Source of the DNA: Sphingomonas sp. UBA1000
GTDB lineage: Bacteria; Pseudomonadota; Alphaproteobacteria; Sphingomonadales; Sphingomonadaceae
Assembly (NCBI GenBank): GCA_002291855.1
Contig: DBAW01000124.1
Coordinates: forward strand, 7,778-22,263
Direction: 5' to 3'
Length of the DNA: 14,486 nucleotides
In this document: in pieces, positions 1-7,243 of the stretch
Layout: every line of letters begins with the position of its first letter
Position numbering within the stretch: the first letter of the stretch is position 1
The notes under the pieces: model-generated
What the model saw: only the letters and a program-made list of their open reading frames with translations
What the model was told of the DNA's origin: nothing
Databases searched by the model: none
Program-made: the position numbers and the translations under genes

Positions 1-44
1 GGGATGCCGCCGCGCTATGGGGCGTGCAACAAGATAGCGTTGTC

Positions 45-50
45 AGAAGG
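45..50 (+). promoter_or_regulatory. Ribosome binding site that decides the glpD start
   Basis: AGAAGG lies six bases before the GTG at 57. The in-frame GTG at 24 has no comparable purine-rich site, and starting there would add 11 residues ahead of the FAD-binding motif that the E. coli protein does not have. This favours GTG 57. Confidence 0.6.
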
Positions 51-56
51 GCGAAC

Positions 57-1514
57 GTGACCGACTGCGATCTTCTCATCATCGGCGGCGGGATCAACGG
101 CACCGCGATTGCGCGCGAGGCGGCGCTCAACGGGCTGCGCGTCATCCTGGTCGACAAGGGCGACCTTGCCGGGGCGACCTCCTCGGCCTCGACCAAGCTG
201 ATCCATGGCGGGCTGCGCTATCTGGAGTTTTTCGAGTTCAAGCTGGTGCGCGAGGCGCTGATCGAGCGCGAGCGGCTGGTGCGCATGGCCCCCCACATCA
301 TCTATCCGATGCAGTTCGTGCTGCCGCACGATCATGCGCTGCGCCCCTGGTGGATGGTGCGCGCGGGGCTGTTTCTCTACGATCATCTGGGCGGCCGCAT
401 GTCGCTGCCGCGCTCACGCGGGCTGCGGCGCGGATCGCCGCTGCTCGCCCCGCTCAGGCGCGCGCTGCCGGGCTTTTCCTATTCGGATGCCTGGGTCGAC
501 GATGCCCGGCTGGTGGTGCTGAACGCGGTCGACGCGGCGCGGCACGGCACCGAAATCCTGACCCGGACCGAGCTGCTGTCGGCCCGGCGTCAGGGCGGGC
601 AGTGGCAGGCCTATCTGGCGGGCGGGCGTGAAATCAGCGCGCGTGCCATCGTCAACGCCGCCGGGCCATGGGTGGCGGAAGCCGGCGGGCGGCTGGGCGT
701 CAACGCCCGGGCCGGGGCGCGGCTGATCCGCGGCAGCCACATCATCGTCCCCGGCCTGTTTGCCGGCGATCATGCCTATATCCTGCAACAGCCGGACCGG
801 CGGATCGTGTTCGCCATTCCCTATGAAAACGGCACCACGCTTGTCGGCACCACCGATGTCGCCGTTGACGACCCGCGCGACGCGCGGATCAGCGCGGCGG
901 AAACCGATTATCTGCTCGCCGCCGTCAACCGCTATTTCCCGCGCCAGCTGACCAGCGCCGACATCATCGCCACCTATGCCGGCATCCGCTCGCTCTATGA
1001 CGACGGGGCGAGCGAGGCGCAGCAGGTGACGCGCGACTATGTGCTCGAACTGGACGAGAGCGGCCCGCCGCTCCTGTCGGTGTTCGGCGGCAAGATCACC
1101 ACCGCCCGGCATCTGGGCGAAGTGGCGGTGGAGCGGCTGGCCGGGCCGCTCGGCCTGACCACGCGGCCGATGACGCGCGACAGGCCGCTGCCGGGCGGCG
1201 AGATCGGCGATTTCGCGGCGTTCCTCGCGCGGGTGCGGCAGCTCTGGCCGTTTCTGGGCGAAGCGCGCAGCCTCAGAATGGCGCGGGCCTATGGCGGGCT
1301 GCTCGACGAGATGCTGGCCGGTGTCACGACCGAGGCCGATCTGGGCACGGATTTCGGCGCCGGGCTGACGGCGCGCGAGGTCGACTGGCTGGTCGCGCGC
1401 GAATGGGCGAAGACGCCCGAGGACATTTTGTGGCGGCGCACCAAGATCGGCCTGACCGGCGCAGTCGATCCGGAACGGCTGGCCGCCTATCTGGCGGAAA
1501 CAGGCAACAGGTAG
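57..1514 (+). CDS. glpD: Aerobic glycerol-3-phosphate dehydrogenase (FAD)
   Basis: This enzyme oxidises sn-glycerol 3-phosphate to dihydroxyacetone phosphate at the inner face of the cytoplasmic membrane and passes electrons to quinone. The 485-residue product is close to the roughly 500 residues of E. coli GlpD. Seen in the sequence: the FAD-binding IIGGGINGTAIA near residues 8-19, the family signature SSASTKLIHGGLRYLE soon after, FSYSDAWVDDARLV mid-protein, RLIRGSHIIVP, LVGTTDV, LLSVFGGKITTARHLGE, and the C-terminal WRRTKIGL. All align with E. coli GlpD as I remember it. I chose GTG 57 because AGAAGG sits six bases upstream; GTG 24 is the in-frame alternative, and no stop separates the frame from the window edge. 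No glycerol kinase, facilitator or repressor gene is visible beside it, so it stands alone here. It converges on proS. I am very sure of the family and fairly sure of the start. Confidence 0.95.
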   Translation: MTDCDLLIIGGGINGTAIAREAALNGLRVILVDKGDLAGATSSASTKLIHGGLRYLEFFEFKLVREALIERERLVRMAPHIIYPMQFVLPHDHALRPWWMVRAGLFLYDHLGGRMSLPRSRGLRRGSPLLAPLRRALPGFSYSDAWVDDARLVVLNAVDAARHGTEILTRTELLSARRQGGQWQAYLAGGREISARAIVNAAGPWVAEAGGRLGVNARAGARLIRGSHIIVPGLFAGDHAYILQQPDRRIVFAIPYENGTTLVGTTDVAVDDPRDARISAAETDYLLAAVNRYFPRQLTSADIIATYAGIRSLYDDGASEAQQVTRDYVLELDESGPPLLSVFGGKITTARHLGEVAVERLAGPLGLTTRPMTRDRPLPGGEIGDFAAFLARVRQLWPFLGEARSLRMARAYGGLLDEMLAGVTTEADLGTDFGAGLTAREVDWLVAREWAKTPEDILWRRTKIGLTGAVDPERLAAYLAETGNR

Positions 1515-1538
1515 GCGGGCGGGCTAAGGCCGCCCGCC
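1514..1538. terminator. GC-rich hairpin between convergent glpD and proS
   Basis: A perfect nine-base stem (GGCGGGCGG at 1514-1522, CCGCCCGCC at 1530-1538) with a seven-base loop starts at the last base of the glpD stop codon. It lies between two convergent genes, so it could serve both strands. Neither side is followed by a T tract, so it is not a textbook intrinsic terminator; it may act as an mRNA end-stabilising or Rho-assisted structure. Confidence 0.45.
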
Positions 1539-1563
1539 CCGCTCACCAATCACCGCTCCCGCA

Positions 1564-3099
1564 TCAATAGGCGCGCGCGACCAGAATCCGCTCGACCGCC
1601 GGCTTGCCGGTGAAGATGCAATCGCCCTCGGCCGGCGCGGCGTCGCTGGCGACGTTGCGGAAGGTGAGCTTCAGCGCCTTCAGCCGCTCGACCACCGCGT
1701 CCAGCTCGGCACCGGTCGGCCTGGCCCAGTTGACCTCGGCCCAGCCCGGAACCGTCGCCTTTTCGGCAAACATCGCCGCCAGCGCGTCGAAATCGGTGAT
1801 GTCGCGGTGGATATTGCTGTCCAGCCGCGCCCGCGCCTGCTGGTAGAGCGCCTGCTGAATATCCGCCAGCATCGCCGCCGCCCCGGCAACGAAGTCGCCA
1901 CGCGGCAGGATCTGCGCATCGAGCTTGCCGTCCTCGCGGTAGAGCCGATCGCGGCGAATGACCGAGACATTGCCCCCGGCAACGTCGCGCCCGCCGACCT
2001 CGATCACCAGCGGCGCGCCCTTCTTCACCCAGCCCCAGCGCTTGGTCTGCGCCTTGGCAGCCTTGAGGTCGAGCAGCGCGCGCACCGGCTCGCCCAGCGC
2101 GCTGAGCTTTGCCAGTTCGGCCTGGAGCGCCTTGCAATAATCGACCACCGCCGCGTCCTCGGGCTGGTCGCGCAGCATCGGCACGATCACGATCTGCCAG
2201 GGCGCGACCATCGGCGGCACGCGCAGCCCGTCATCATCGCCATGCACCATGATCAGCCCGCCGATCATCCGGGTCGAGACGCCCCAGCTGGTGGTCTGCG
2301 CCAGCTCGAACTGGCCTTCCGAATTCTGGAACCTGATGTCCTGCGCCGAAGAAAAAGTGGTGCCGAGGAAATGCGAGGTGCCGGCCTGCAACGCCTTGCC
2401 GTCCTGCATCATCGCCTCGATCGAATAGGTCGAGACCGCGCCGGGGAAACGTTCATTTTCCGGCTTCTCGCCGGCGACCACCGGCATCGCCAGGCAATCC
2501 TCGGCAAAGCTGCGATAGACCTCGAGCATCTTCATCGTCTCGTCGCGCGCCTCGTCGACCGTGGCATGGGCGGTATGGCCCTCCTGCCACAGAAACTCGG
2601 CGGTGCGCAGGAACATGCGGGTGCGCATTTCCCAGCGCACGACATTGGCCCATTGGTTGATCAGCACCGGCAGGTCGCGCCAGCTCTGCACCCAGCGCGA
2701 CATCGCCGCACCAATCACCGTTTCCGAGGTCGGGCGGACGACCAAAGGCTCTTCCAGCTTCGCCTCAGGATCGGGCACCAGCCGGCCGTCCTTCTGGACG
2801 AGGCGGTGATGGGTGACGACCGCCATTTCCTTGGCAAAGCCGTCGACATGCTCCGCTTCCTTTTCGAAATAGGACAGCGGGATGAACAGCGGGAAATAGC
2901 AATTCTCATGGCCGGTCGCCTTGATCCGGTCATCGAGCAGGCGCTGGATGCGTTCCCAGATGCCGTAGCCCCATGGCCGGATGACCATGCAGCCGCGCAC
3001 GCCCGAATCCTCGGCCATGTCGGCTTCGGCGATGACGGTCTGATACCAGGCGGCAAAATCGGCCGCGCGCGTGACGGAAAGGGCGTGCTTGATCGACAT
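1564..3099 (-). CDS. proS: Prolyl-tRNA synthetase, archaeal/eukaryote-like type
   Basis: This class II aminoacyl-tRNA synthetase charges tRNA-Pro with proline in the cytoplasm. The 511-residue protein has the class II landmarks: motif 1 around RPWGYGIWERI, LVVRPTSE before motif 2, motif 2 as NVVRWEMRTRMFLRTAEFLW, the HFLGTTFS segment, and motif 3 inside TSWGVSTRMIGGLIMVHGDD. No bacterial editing insertion lies between motifs 2 and 3. The protein continues into an anticodon-binding domain (VIVPMLRD..., RWGWVKKGAPLVIEVGGRD) and a C-terminal extension ending in ARAY. That architecture is the archaeal/eukaryote-like (ProS type 3) form, not the long E. coli form nor the short form common in alphaproteobacteria. 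The extension normally carries zinc-binding cysteines; only one remains here, in GDCIFTGKPA. The start ATG at 3099 has a modest AGGGGC-like upstream site. The gene lies downstream of mmsB on the same strand, separated by the hairpin array, so it may have its own promoter or depend on read-through. Confidence 0.95.
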   Translation of the reverse strand: MSIKHALSVTRAADFAAWYQTVIAEADMAEDSGVRGCMVIRPWGYGIWERIQRLLDDRIKATGHENCYFPLFIPLSYFEKEAEHVDGFAKEMAVVTHHRLVQKDGRLVPDPEAKLEEPLVVRPTSETVIGAAMSRWVQSWRDLPVLINQWANVVRWEMRTRMFLRTAEFLWQEGHTAHATVDEARDETMKMLEVYRSFAEDCLAMPVVAGEKPENERFPGAVSTYSIEAMMQDGKALQAGTSHFLGTTFSSAQDIRFQNSEGQFELAQTTSWGVSTRMIGGLIMVHGDDDGLRVPPMVAPWQIVIVPMLRDQPEDAAVVDYCKALQAELAKLSALGEPVRALLDLKAAKAQTKRWGWVKKGAPLVIEVGGRDVAGGNVSVIRRDRLYREDGKLDAQILPRGDFVAGAAAMLADIQQALYQQARARLDSNIHRDITDFDALAAMFAEKATVPGWAEVNWARPTGAELDAVVERLKALKLTFRNVASDAAPAEGDCIFTGKPAVERILVARAY

Positions 3100-3114
3100 G
3101 GCCCCGCCCCTAGA

Positions 3115-3276
3115 GCATTTTCGAACCGGGTGGAATCACCCGGTGGCCCGGAAAATGCGGCAGACAAGAGCGCGCATTTTCGAACCGGGTGGAATCACCC
3201 GGTGACTCGGAAAATGCGGCAGACAAGAGCGCGCATTTTCGAGCCGGGTGGAATCACCCGGCGGCCCGGAAAATGC
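3115..3276. repeat. Three tandem 44-bp imperfect palindromes, 59-bp period
   Basis: Copies lie at 3115-3158, 3174-3217 and 3233-3276. Each has an outer eight-base stem, GCATTTTC with GAAAATGC, and an inner eight-base stem closed by a GAAT loop. The inner arms are ACCGGGTG and CACCCGGT in copies 1 and 2, but GCCGGGTG and CACCCGGC in copy 3. The A-to-G change at 3243 is matched by a T-to-C change at 3262, which keeps the pair. The two 15-base spacers (GGCAGACAAGAGCGC) are identical. The bases between inner and outer right arms vary slightly (GGCCCG in copies 1 and 3, GACTCG in copy 2). The array fills most of the gap between the mmsB stop and the proS start. It resembles the dispersed palindromic repeats of alphaproteobacteria that carry CTAGAGCATTTTC-like ends, but that link is from memory. 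Confidence 0.9.
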
Positions 3277-3301
3277 GGGGCAGCCCGGCCTGCGCCGCAG
3301 C

Positions 3302-4177
3302 TCAGTCGAGCATCCTGATGATGCCGGAAAAATCGAGCCCGCCCTGCCCCTGATTGGTAAAGGCCTGATACAGCGCCATCGCCTCCGCGCCCATCGGCAC
3401 GCTGGCATCGGCATCGGCGGCGGCCTTCACCGCCAGCTTCAGATCCTTGAGCATCAGCGCGGCGGCGAACCCGCCCTGATAGTCGCGGTCGGCCGGGCTG
3501 TCCGGCCCGACACCGGGCAGCGGGCAATAGCTGGTCATCGACCAGCACTGGCCCGACGCCTTGGACGCGATGTCGTAAAAGGTCTGCGGATCGAGGCCGA
3601 GCTTGCGCGCGAGCAGGAACGTCTCGGCGGTCGCCACCATCGACGCGCCGAGCAGCATGTTGTTGCAGATCTTGGCCGCCTGCCCTGCCCCGGCCGGGCC
3701 GGCATGGATCACCGCCTTGCCCATCAGCGCCAGAATCGGTTCGGCGCGGCGGAACGCCTCGGCCGGGCCGCCGACCATGAAGGTCAGCGTGCCGCCCGCC
3801 GCCGCCGCGATCCCGCCCGACACCGGCGCATCGACCGCCGCCAGCCCGCGCGCGACGGCCGCCTCGGCCACGCGCCGGGCGGTGGCGACGTCGATCGTCG
3901 AACAGTCGATCAGCAGCGCACCCGCCGGGGCGGCGGCGAACACCGCCTCCTCATACACCTGCGCGACATGGGTTCCGGCCGGCAGCATCGTGATCACCGC
4001 CTCTGCCCCCGAAGCGGCCTCGGCGGCGGTGGCGGCGGCAAGACAGCCCGCCGCCTCGGCCCGCGCCAGCGCCTCGGCCGACAGGTCGAACGCGCGGACA
4101 TCATGCCCGCCGCGCGCGAGATTGGCGGCCATGCCGCCACCCATATTGCCCAGCCCGATGAACCCGATGCGCGCCAT
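3302..4177 (-). CDS. mmsB: 3-hydroxyisobutyrate dehydrogenase
   Basis: This enzyme oxidises 3-hydroxyisobutyrate to methylmalonate semialdehyde with NAD, the fourth visible step of valine breakdown here. The 291-residue product fits the family length. Seen: the Rossmann motif IGFIGLGNMG at residues 4-13, the signature DAPVSGG at 116-122 followed by a glycine-rich stretch and GTLTFMVGG, and the catalytic lysine K169 in GAGQAAKICNNML. I chose the ATG at 4177 because AAGGA lies seven bases upstream and the Rossmann motif then begins at the N-terminus, as in the family. A TTG at 4234 would add 19 residues with no known role and would abut the preceding stop. It is the last gene of the valine operon, 57 bases after the enoyl-CoA hydratase gene, and is followed by the hairpin array. 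Related beta-hydroxyacid dehydrogenases (tartronate semialdehyde reductase, 6-phosphogluconate dehydrogenase-like) are possible from sequence alone, but the neighbours make the valine role very likely. Confidence 0.9.
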   Translation of the reverse strand: MARIGFIGLGNMGGGMAANLARGGHDVRAFDLSAEALARAEAAGCLAAATAAEAASGAEAVITMLPAGTHVAQVYEEAVFAAAPAGALLIDCSTIDVATARRVAEAAVARGLAAVDAPVSGGIAAAAGGTLTFMVGGPAEAFRRAEPILALMGKAVIHAGPAGAGQAAKICNNMLLGASMVATAETFLLARKLGLDPQTFYDIASKASGQCWSMTSYCPLPGVGPDSPADRDYQGGFAAALMLKDLKLAVKAAADADASVPMGAEAMALYQAFTNQGQGGLDFSGIIRMLD

Positions 4178-4184
4178 GAAGCGA

Positions 4185-4189
4185 TCCTT
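4185..4189 (-). promoter_or_regulatory. Ribosome binding site fixing the mmsB start
   Basis: On the minus strand AAGGA lies seven bases before the ATG at 4177, inside an A-rich run. It supports that ATG over the upstream in-frame TTG at 4234. Confidence 0.6.
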
Positions 4190-4234
4190 TTTCCGCAGTA
4201 ACTCAGCCAGTGTGGAAGGGGCAGCCGGGGGCAA

Positions 4235-5011
4235 TCAGCGCCCGGTCCAGACGCCCGGCCGCTTTTCGACGAACGCGGCCATGCCTTCCTTCTGATCCTC
4301 GGTGCCGAACAGTCCGTGGAACAGCCGACGCTCGAACAGGATCCCCTGGCCAAGCTGGGTCTCGAACGCGGCGTTGACCATTTCCTTGTTGGCGATGGCG
4401 GCAAGCGGCGGCATCCCGGCGATAACGGCTGCGGTCTTGAGCGCCTCGTCGATCAGCGCATCGGGGGCGACGATGCGGGCGACCAGCCCGGCGCGCTCGG
4501 CCTCGGCGGCGTCCATCATCCGCCCGGTCAGGCACATTTCCATCGCCTTGGCCTTGCCGATCGCGCGGGTCAGCCGCTGCGACCCGCCCATGCCCGGCGA
4601 CACGCCCAGCTTGATTTCCGGCTGGCCGAACTTCGCGGTGTCGGCGGCGATGATGAAATCGGCCATCATCGCCACTTCGCAGCCGCCGCCCAGCGCATAG
4701 CCGGCGACCGCCGCGATCCACGGCTTGCGCGTCGCCGTCACCCGTTCCCAGCCGGCGAAGAAATTGGAGCCATACATGTCGGCAAAGCCCTGGGACGACA
4801 TTTCCTTGATGTCGGCCCCGGCGGCAAAGGCCTTTTCGCTGCCGGTCAGCACCAGGCAGCGCTGCGCCGGATCGGCGTCATAGGCGGCGAACACGTCGAT
4901 CAGCTCGGCCAGCACCTGGCTGTTGAGCGCGTTGAGCGCCTGCGGCCGGTTCAGCCGCACCAGCGTCACCGCATCATGGCGTTCGATCAGGATGGTCTCA
5001 TGGCGCATCAT
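4235..5011 (-). CDS. Enoyl-CoA hydratase (crotonase family)
   Basis: This cytoplasmic crotonase-fold enzyme adds water across the double bond of enoyl-CoA. In this operon the expected substrate is methacrylyl-CoA, giving 3-hydroxyisobutyryl-CoA. The 258-residue protein has the oxyanion-hole segment AAGADIKEM near residues 63-71 and both catalytic glutamates of true hydratases: E112 in YALGGGCEVAMMAD and E132 in FGQPEIKLGVSPGMGG. Their presence separates it from crotonase relatives that have lost hydratase activity. Two adjacent ATG codons (5011 and 5008) could start translation; an AAGGA lies five to eight bases upstream, so the choice is open and changes one residue. It starts 21 bases after the stop of the hydrolase gene and is part of the same transcript. 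Substrate specificity is inferred from the neighbours; the enzyme could also serve fatty acid beta-oxidation. Confidence 0.93.
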   Translation of the reverse strand: MMRHETILIERHDAVTLVRLNRPQALNALNSQVLAELIDVFAAYDADPAQRCLVLTGSEKAFAAGADIKEMSSQGFADMYGSNFFAGWERVTATRKPWIAAVAGYALGGGCEVAMMADFIIAADTAKFGQPEIKLGVSPGMGGSQRLTRAIGKAKAMEMCLTGRMMDAAEAERAGLVARIVAPDALIDEALKTAAVIAGMPPLAAIANKEMVNAAFETQLGQGILFERRLFHGLFGTEDQKEGMAAFVEKRPGVWTGR

Positions 5012-5032
5012 TCGGGTCCTTGGCAGCGAAGA

Positions 5033-6097
5033 TCAGTCAGCGGGGGTCCAGGCCTGGTCGGCCGGCAGCGGTGCGAAAATGCCGTCGATCAGCGCATCGG
5101 GCACGTCTTCCGGCCGCGCCGCCGTCCAGCGCGGGGCATTGTCCTTGTCGATAATCACCGCGCGCACGCCCTCGAGAAAGTCGGGCATCTGCACGACCCG
5201 GGCGGCGATGGCATATTCCTGCGCCATTTCGGCGGCGAAATCGGCCATCTCCGCGCCCTCGGCCAGCTGGCGCAGCGCGACCTTCATCGTCTGCGGCGAT
5301 TTGGTGGTGAGCGTCTTCAGCTCCCGCGCCGCCCAATCGGACGGATCGGCGGCGAGATCGGCAAAAATCTCCTCCAGCCGATCAGACGCGAACAGCCGGT
5401 CGATCAGCGGCAGATTATCCTCGATCCGCGCCGGGGGCGGATCGCTGTCATAGGCCTCGAGGATCGCCTCGAGCGCACCGGGATCGGCGGCGATGCGCGC
5501 CTTTACTTCATCCAGCGCGGCGGACGGGATGTAATGGGTGGCAAGGCCGAGCAGCAGGCATTCGGCCCCGTCGAGCCGCGCCCCGGTCAGGGCCAGAAAC
5601 TGCCCCACCCGCCCCGGCAGCCGCGACAGATACCAGCCGCCGCCGACATCGGGGAACAGGCCGATCCCGGTTTCGGGCATCGCAAAGCGGGTGTTCTCGG
5701 TCGCCACGCGGAACCGGCAGGGCATGGCAAGGCCAACGCCGCCGCCCATGGTGATCCCGTCCATGAACGCGACCAGCGGCTTGGCGTAGGCAAACAGCCG
5801 GTGGTTCATACGGTATTCGGTGTGGAAAAAGGCGCGCGCCTCCGCCCCGTCGCCGGCACCAGAGTCTGCCAGCATGCGGATATCGCCGCCGGCGCAGAAA
5901 CCGCGTCCGGCGGCGTGATCGATCAGGATCGCGCGCACCGCATCGTCGCGGCTCCAGCCGTCGAGCGCGGCGAGCACCGCCGCGCACATCGGCCGGGTCA
6001 GCGCATGGATGGCCGATGGCCGGTCGAGCCGGATGCGGCCGACGCCGCCTTCGGTTGCGGCGATGATGCCGGCCGCTTCGGGTGCCGCGCCGCTCAT
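5033..6097 (-). CDS. 3-hydroxyisobutyryl-CoA hydrolase
   Basis: This crotonase-superfamily thioesterase releases free 3-hydroxyisobutyrate from its CoA ester, the only thioester hydrolysis in valine catabolism. The 354-residue length, about 100 residues longer than a plain hydratase, is typical of the HIBCH family. Seen: GFCAGGDIR at residues 67-75, GITMGGGVGLA at about 114-124, the family signature MPETGIGLFPDVGGGWYLSRL at about 140-160, and the C-terminal block LEGVRAVIIDKDNAPRW, which plain hydratases lack. Its ATG overlaps the stop of the acyl-CoA dehydrogenase gene as ATGA (6094-6097), which indicates translational coupling. This start also places the crotonase domain at the expected offset. 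The family call is secure, and the neighbours confirm the valine role. Confidence 0.93.
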   Translation of the reverse strand: MSGAAPEAAGIIAATEGGVGRIRLDRPSAIHALTRPMCAAVLAALDGWSRDDAVRAILIDHAAGRGFCAGGDIRMLADSGAGDGAEARAFFHTEYRMNHRLFAYAKPLVAFMDGITMGGGVGLAMPCRFRVATENTRFAMPETGIGLFPDVGGGWYLSRLPGRVGQFLALTGARLDGAECLLLGLATHYIPSAALDEVKARIAADPGALEAILEAYDSDPPPARIEDNLPLIDRLFASDRLEEIFADLAADPSDWAARELKTLTTKSPQTMKVALRQLAEGAEMADFAAEMAQEYAIAARVVQMPDFLEGVRAVIIDKDNAPRWTAARPEDVPDALIDGIFAPLPADQAWTPAD

Positions 6098-7239
6098 TGG
6101 CGCAGCAGGTCCCGGCCGACGATCATCCGCATCACCTGGTTCGTCCCCTCAAGGATCGAATGGACGCGCAGGTCGCGCCAGAACCGCTCGATCGGATAAT
6201 CCATCAGATAGCCATAGCCGCCATGCAGCTGGAGCGCGCGGTCGACCACCGACGAGCCGGTGTCGGTCGCCAGCCGCTTCGCCATCGCGGCAAAGCGCGT
6301 CTTGTCCGGCGCATCGGCGGTCACCTTGGCGGCGGCGAGATAGAGCAGCGCCCGCGCCGCTTCCAGCTCGGTCGCCATGTCGGCGAGCATGAACTGGGTG
6401 TTCTGGAACTCGGCGATCGGCTGGCCGAATTGCTGGCGGTCCTTCACATAGGCGACCGCCTCGTCCAGCCCGCGCTGCGCGCCGCCCAGCGAGCAGGCAC
6501 CGATGTTCAGCCGTCCGCCGTCCAGCCCCATCATCGCGATGCGGAACCCCTCGCCCTCGCCGCCGACCAGATTGGCGGCGGGCACGCGGACATTGTCGAG
6601 GATCACCTGCGCGGTCGGCTGCGAATGCCAGCCAAGCTTGCGCTCATTGGTGCCGAACGACACGCCGGGCATGTCCTTTTCGATCGCGAGGCAGCTGATC
6701 CCCTTGGGCCCTTCGGCCCCGGTGCGGACCATGACCAGATACAGCTCATTCTCGCCGCCGCCCGAGATGAACTGCTTGGTGCCCGAGACGATGAAATCAT
6801 CGCCGTCGCGCACCGCGCGGGTCTTGAGCGCCGCCGCATCCGAGCCGGAGGACGGCTCGGTCAGGCAATAGCTGGCGATCCAGTCCATCCCGACCAGCCT
6901 GGGCAGATAGCGCGCCTTGAGCGCATCCGACCCGAACCGGTCGATCATCCACGCGGCCATGTTGTGGATCGAGATGAAGGCGCTGGTCGACGGACAGCCA
7001 TAGGCCATCGCCTCCATGATCAGCGCCGCCTCGAGCCGCCCCAGCCCGATGCCGCCCGAATCCTCGGAGACATAGATAGCCCCGAAGCCAAGCTCGGCCG
7101 CCGCGCGGATCGTGTCGCGCGGGAAGATGTGTTTTTCGTCCCACTCGCCGGCATGGGGGGTGATCCGCTCGGCGGTGAAACGGCGCGCAAGCTCCTGAAT
7201 CTCGCGCTGGTCGTCGGTCAGGTCGAACTGGTTGGTCAT
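6094..7239 (-). CDS. Acyl-CoA dehydrogenase, probably isobutyryl-CoA dehydrogenase
   Basis: This FAD flavoenzyme removes two hydrogens from acyl-CoA; here the likely reaction is isobutyryl-CoA to methacrylyl-CoA, with electrons passed to electron-transferring flavoprotein. The 381-residue protein has YCLTEPSSGSDAAALKTRA at about 124-142 (FAD/substrate contact), QFGQPIAEFQNTQF at about 270-283, LQLHGGYGYLMDYPIERFWRD at about 337-356, and the catalytic base E364 in ILEGTNQVMR. The last stretch closely matches human ACAD8 as I recall it. I chose the ATG at 7239: the product then starts like the family, and the longer open frame to 7452 would overlap mmsA by about 200 bases. The start lies four bases after the mmsA stop and has only a weak ribosome site, so translation is probably coupled to mmsA. 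Other short or branched-chain acyl-CoA dehydrogenases are possible from sequence alone; the context favours isobutyryl-CoA. Confidence 0.92.
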   Translation of the reverse strand: MTNQFDLTDDQREIQELARRFTAERITPHAGEWDEKHIFPRDTIRAAAELGFGAIYVSEDSGGIGLGRLEAALIMEAMAYGCPSTSAFISIHNMAAWMIDRFGSDALKARYLPRLVGMDWIASYCLTEPSSGSDAAALKTRAVRDGDDFIVSGTKQFISGGGENELYLVMVRTGAEGPKGISCLAIEKDMPGVSFGTNERKLGWHSQPTAQVILDNVRVPAANLVGGEGEGFRIAMMGLDGGRLNIGACSLGGAQRGLDEAVAYVKDRQQFGQPIAEFQNTQFMLADMATELEAARALLYLAAAKVTADAPDKTRFAAMAKRLATDTGSSVVDRALQLHGGYGYLMDYPIERFWRDLRVHSILEGTNQVMRMIVGRDLLRQ

Positions 7240-7243
7240 CGGT

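Noticed and set aside
3115..3276. The 59-bp array considered as a CRISPR
   Set aside because: The intervals between repeats are identical to each other and only 15 bases long, and the repeats are long nested palindromes, so there are no unique spacers. No cas gene is present.
1807..3318. Long + strand open frame of about 500 codons opposite proS
   Set aside because: It is an antisense shadow: the translation is rich in Arg, His and Gly with no domain, while the minus strand encodes a full ProRS. High third-position GC keeps such frames open.
4316..6199. Long + strand frame of 627 codons opposite the hydratase and hydrolase genes
   Set aside because: It has Arg/His/Gly-rich shadow composition, runs across two unmistakable minus-strand genes and shows no recognisable motif.
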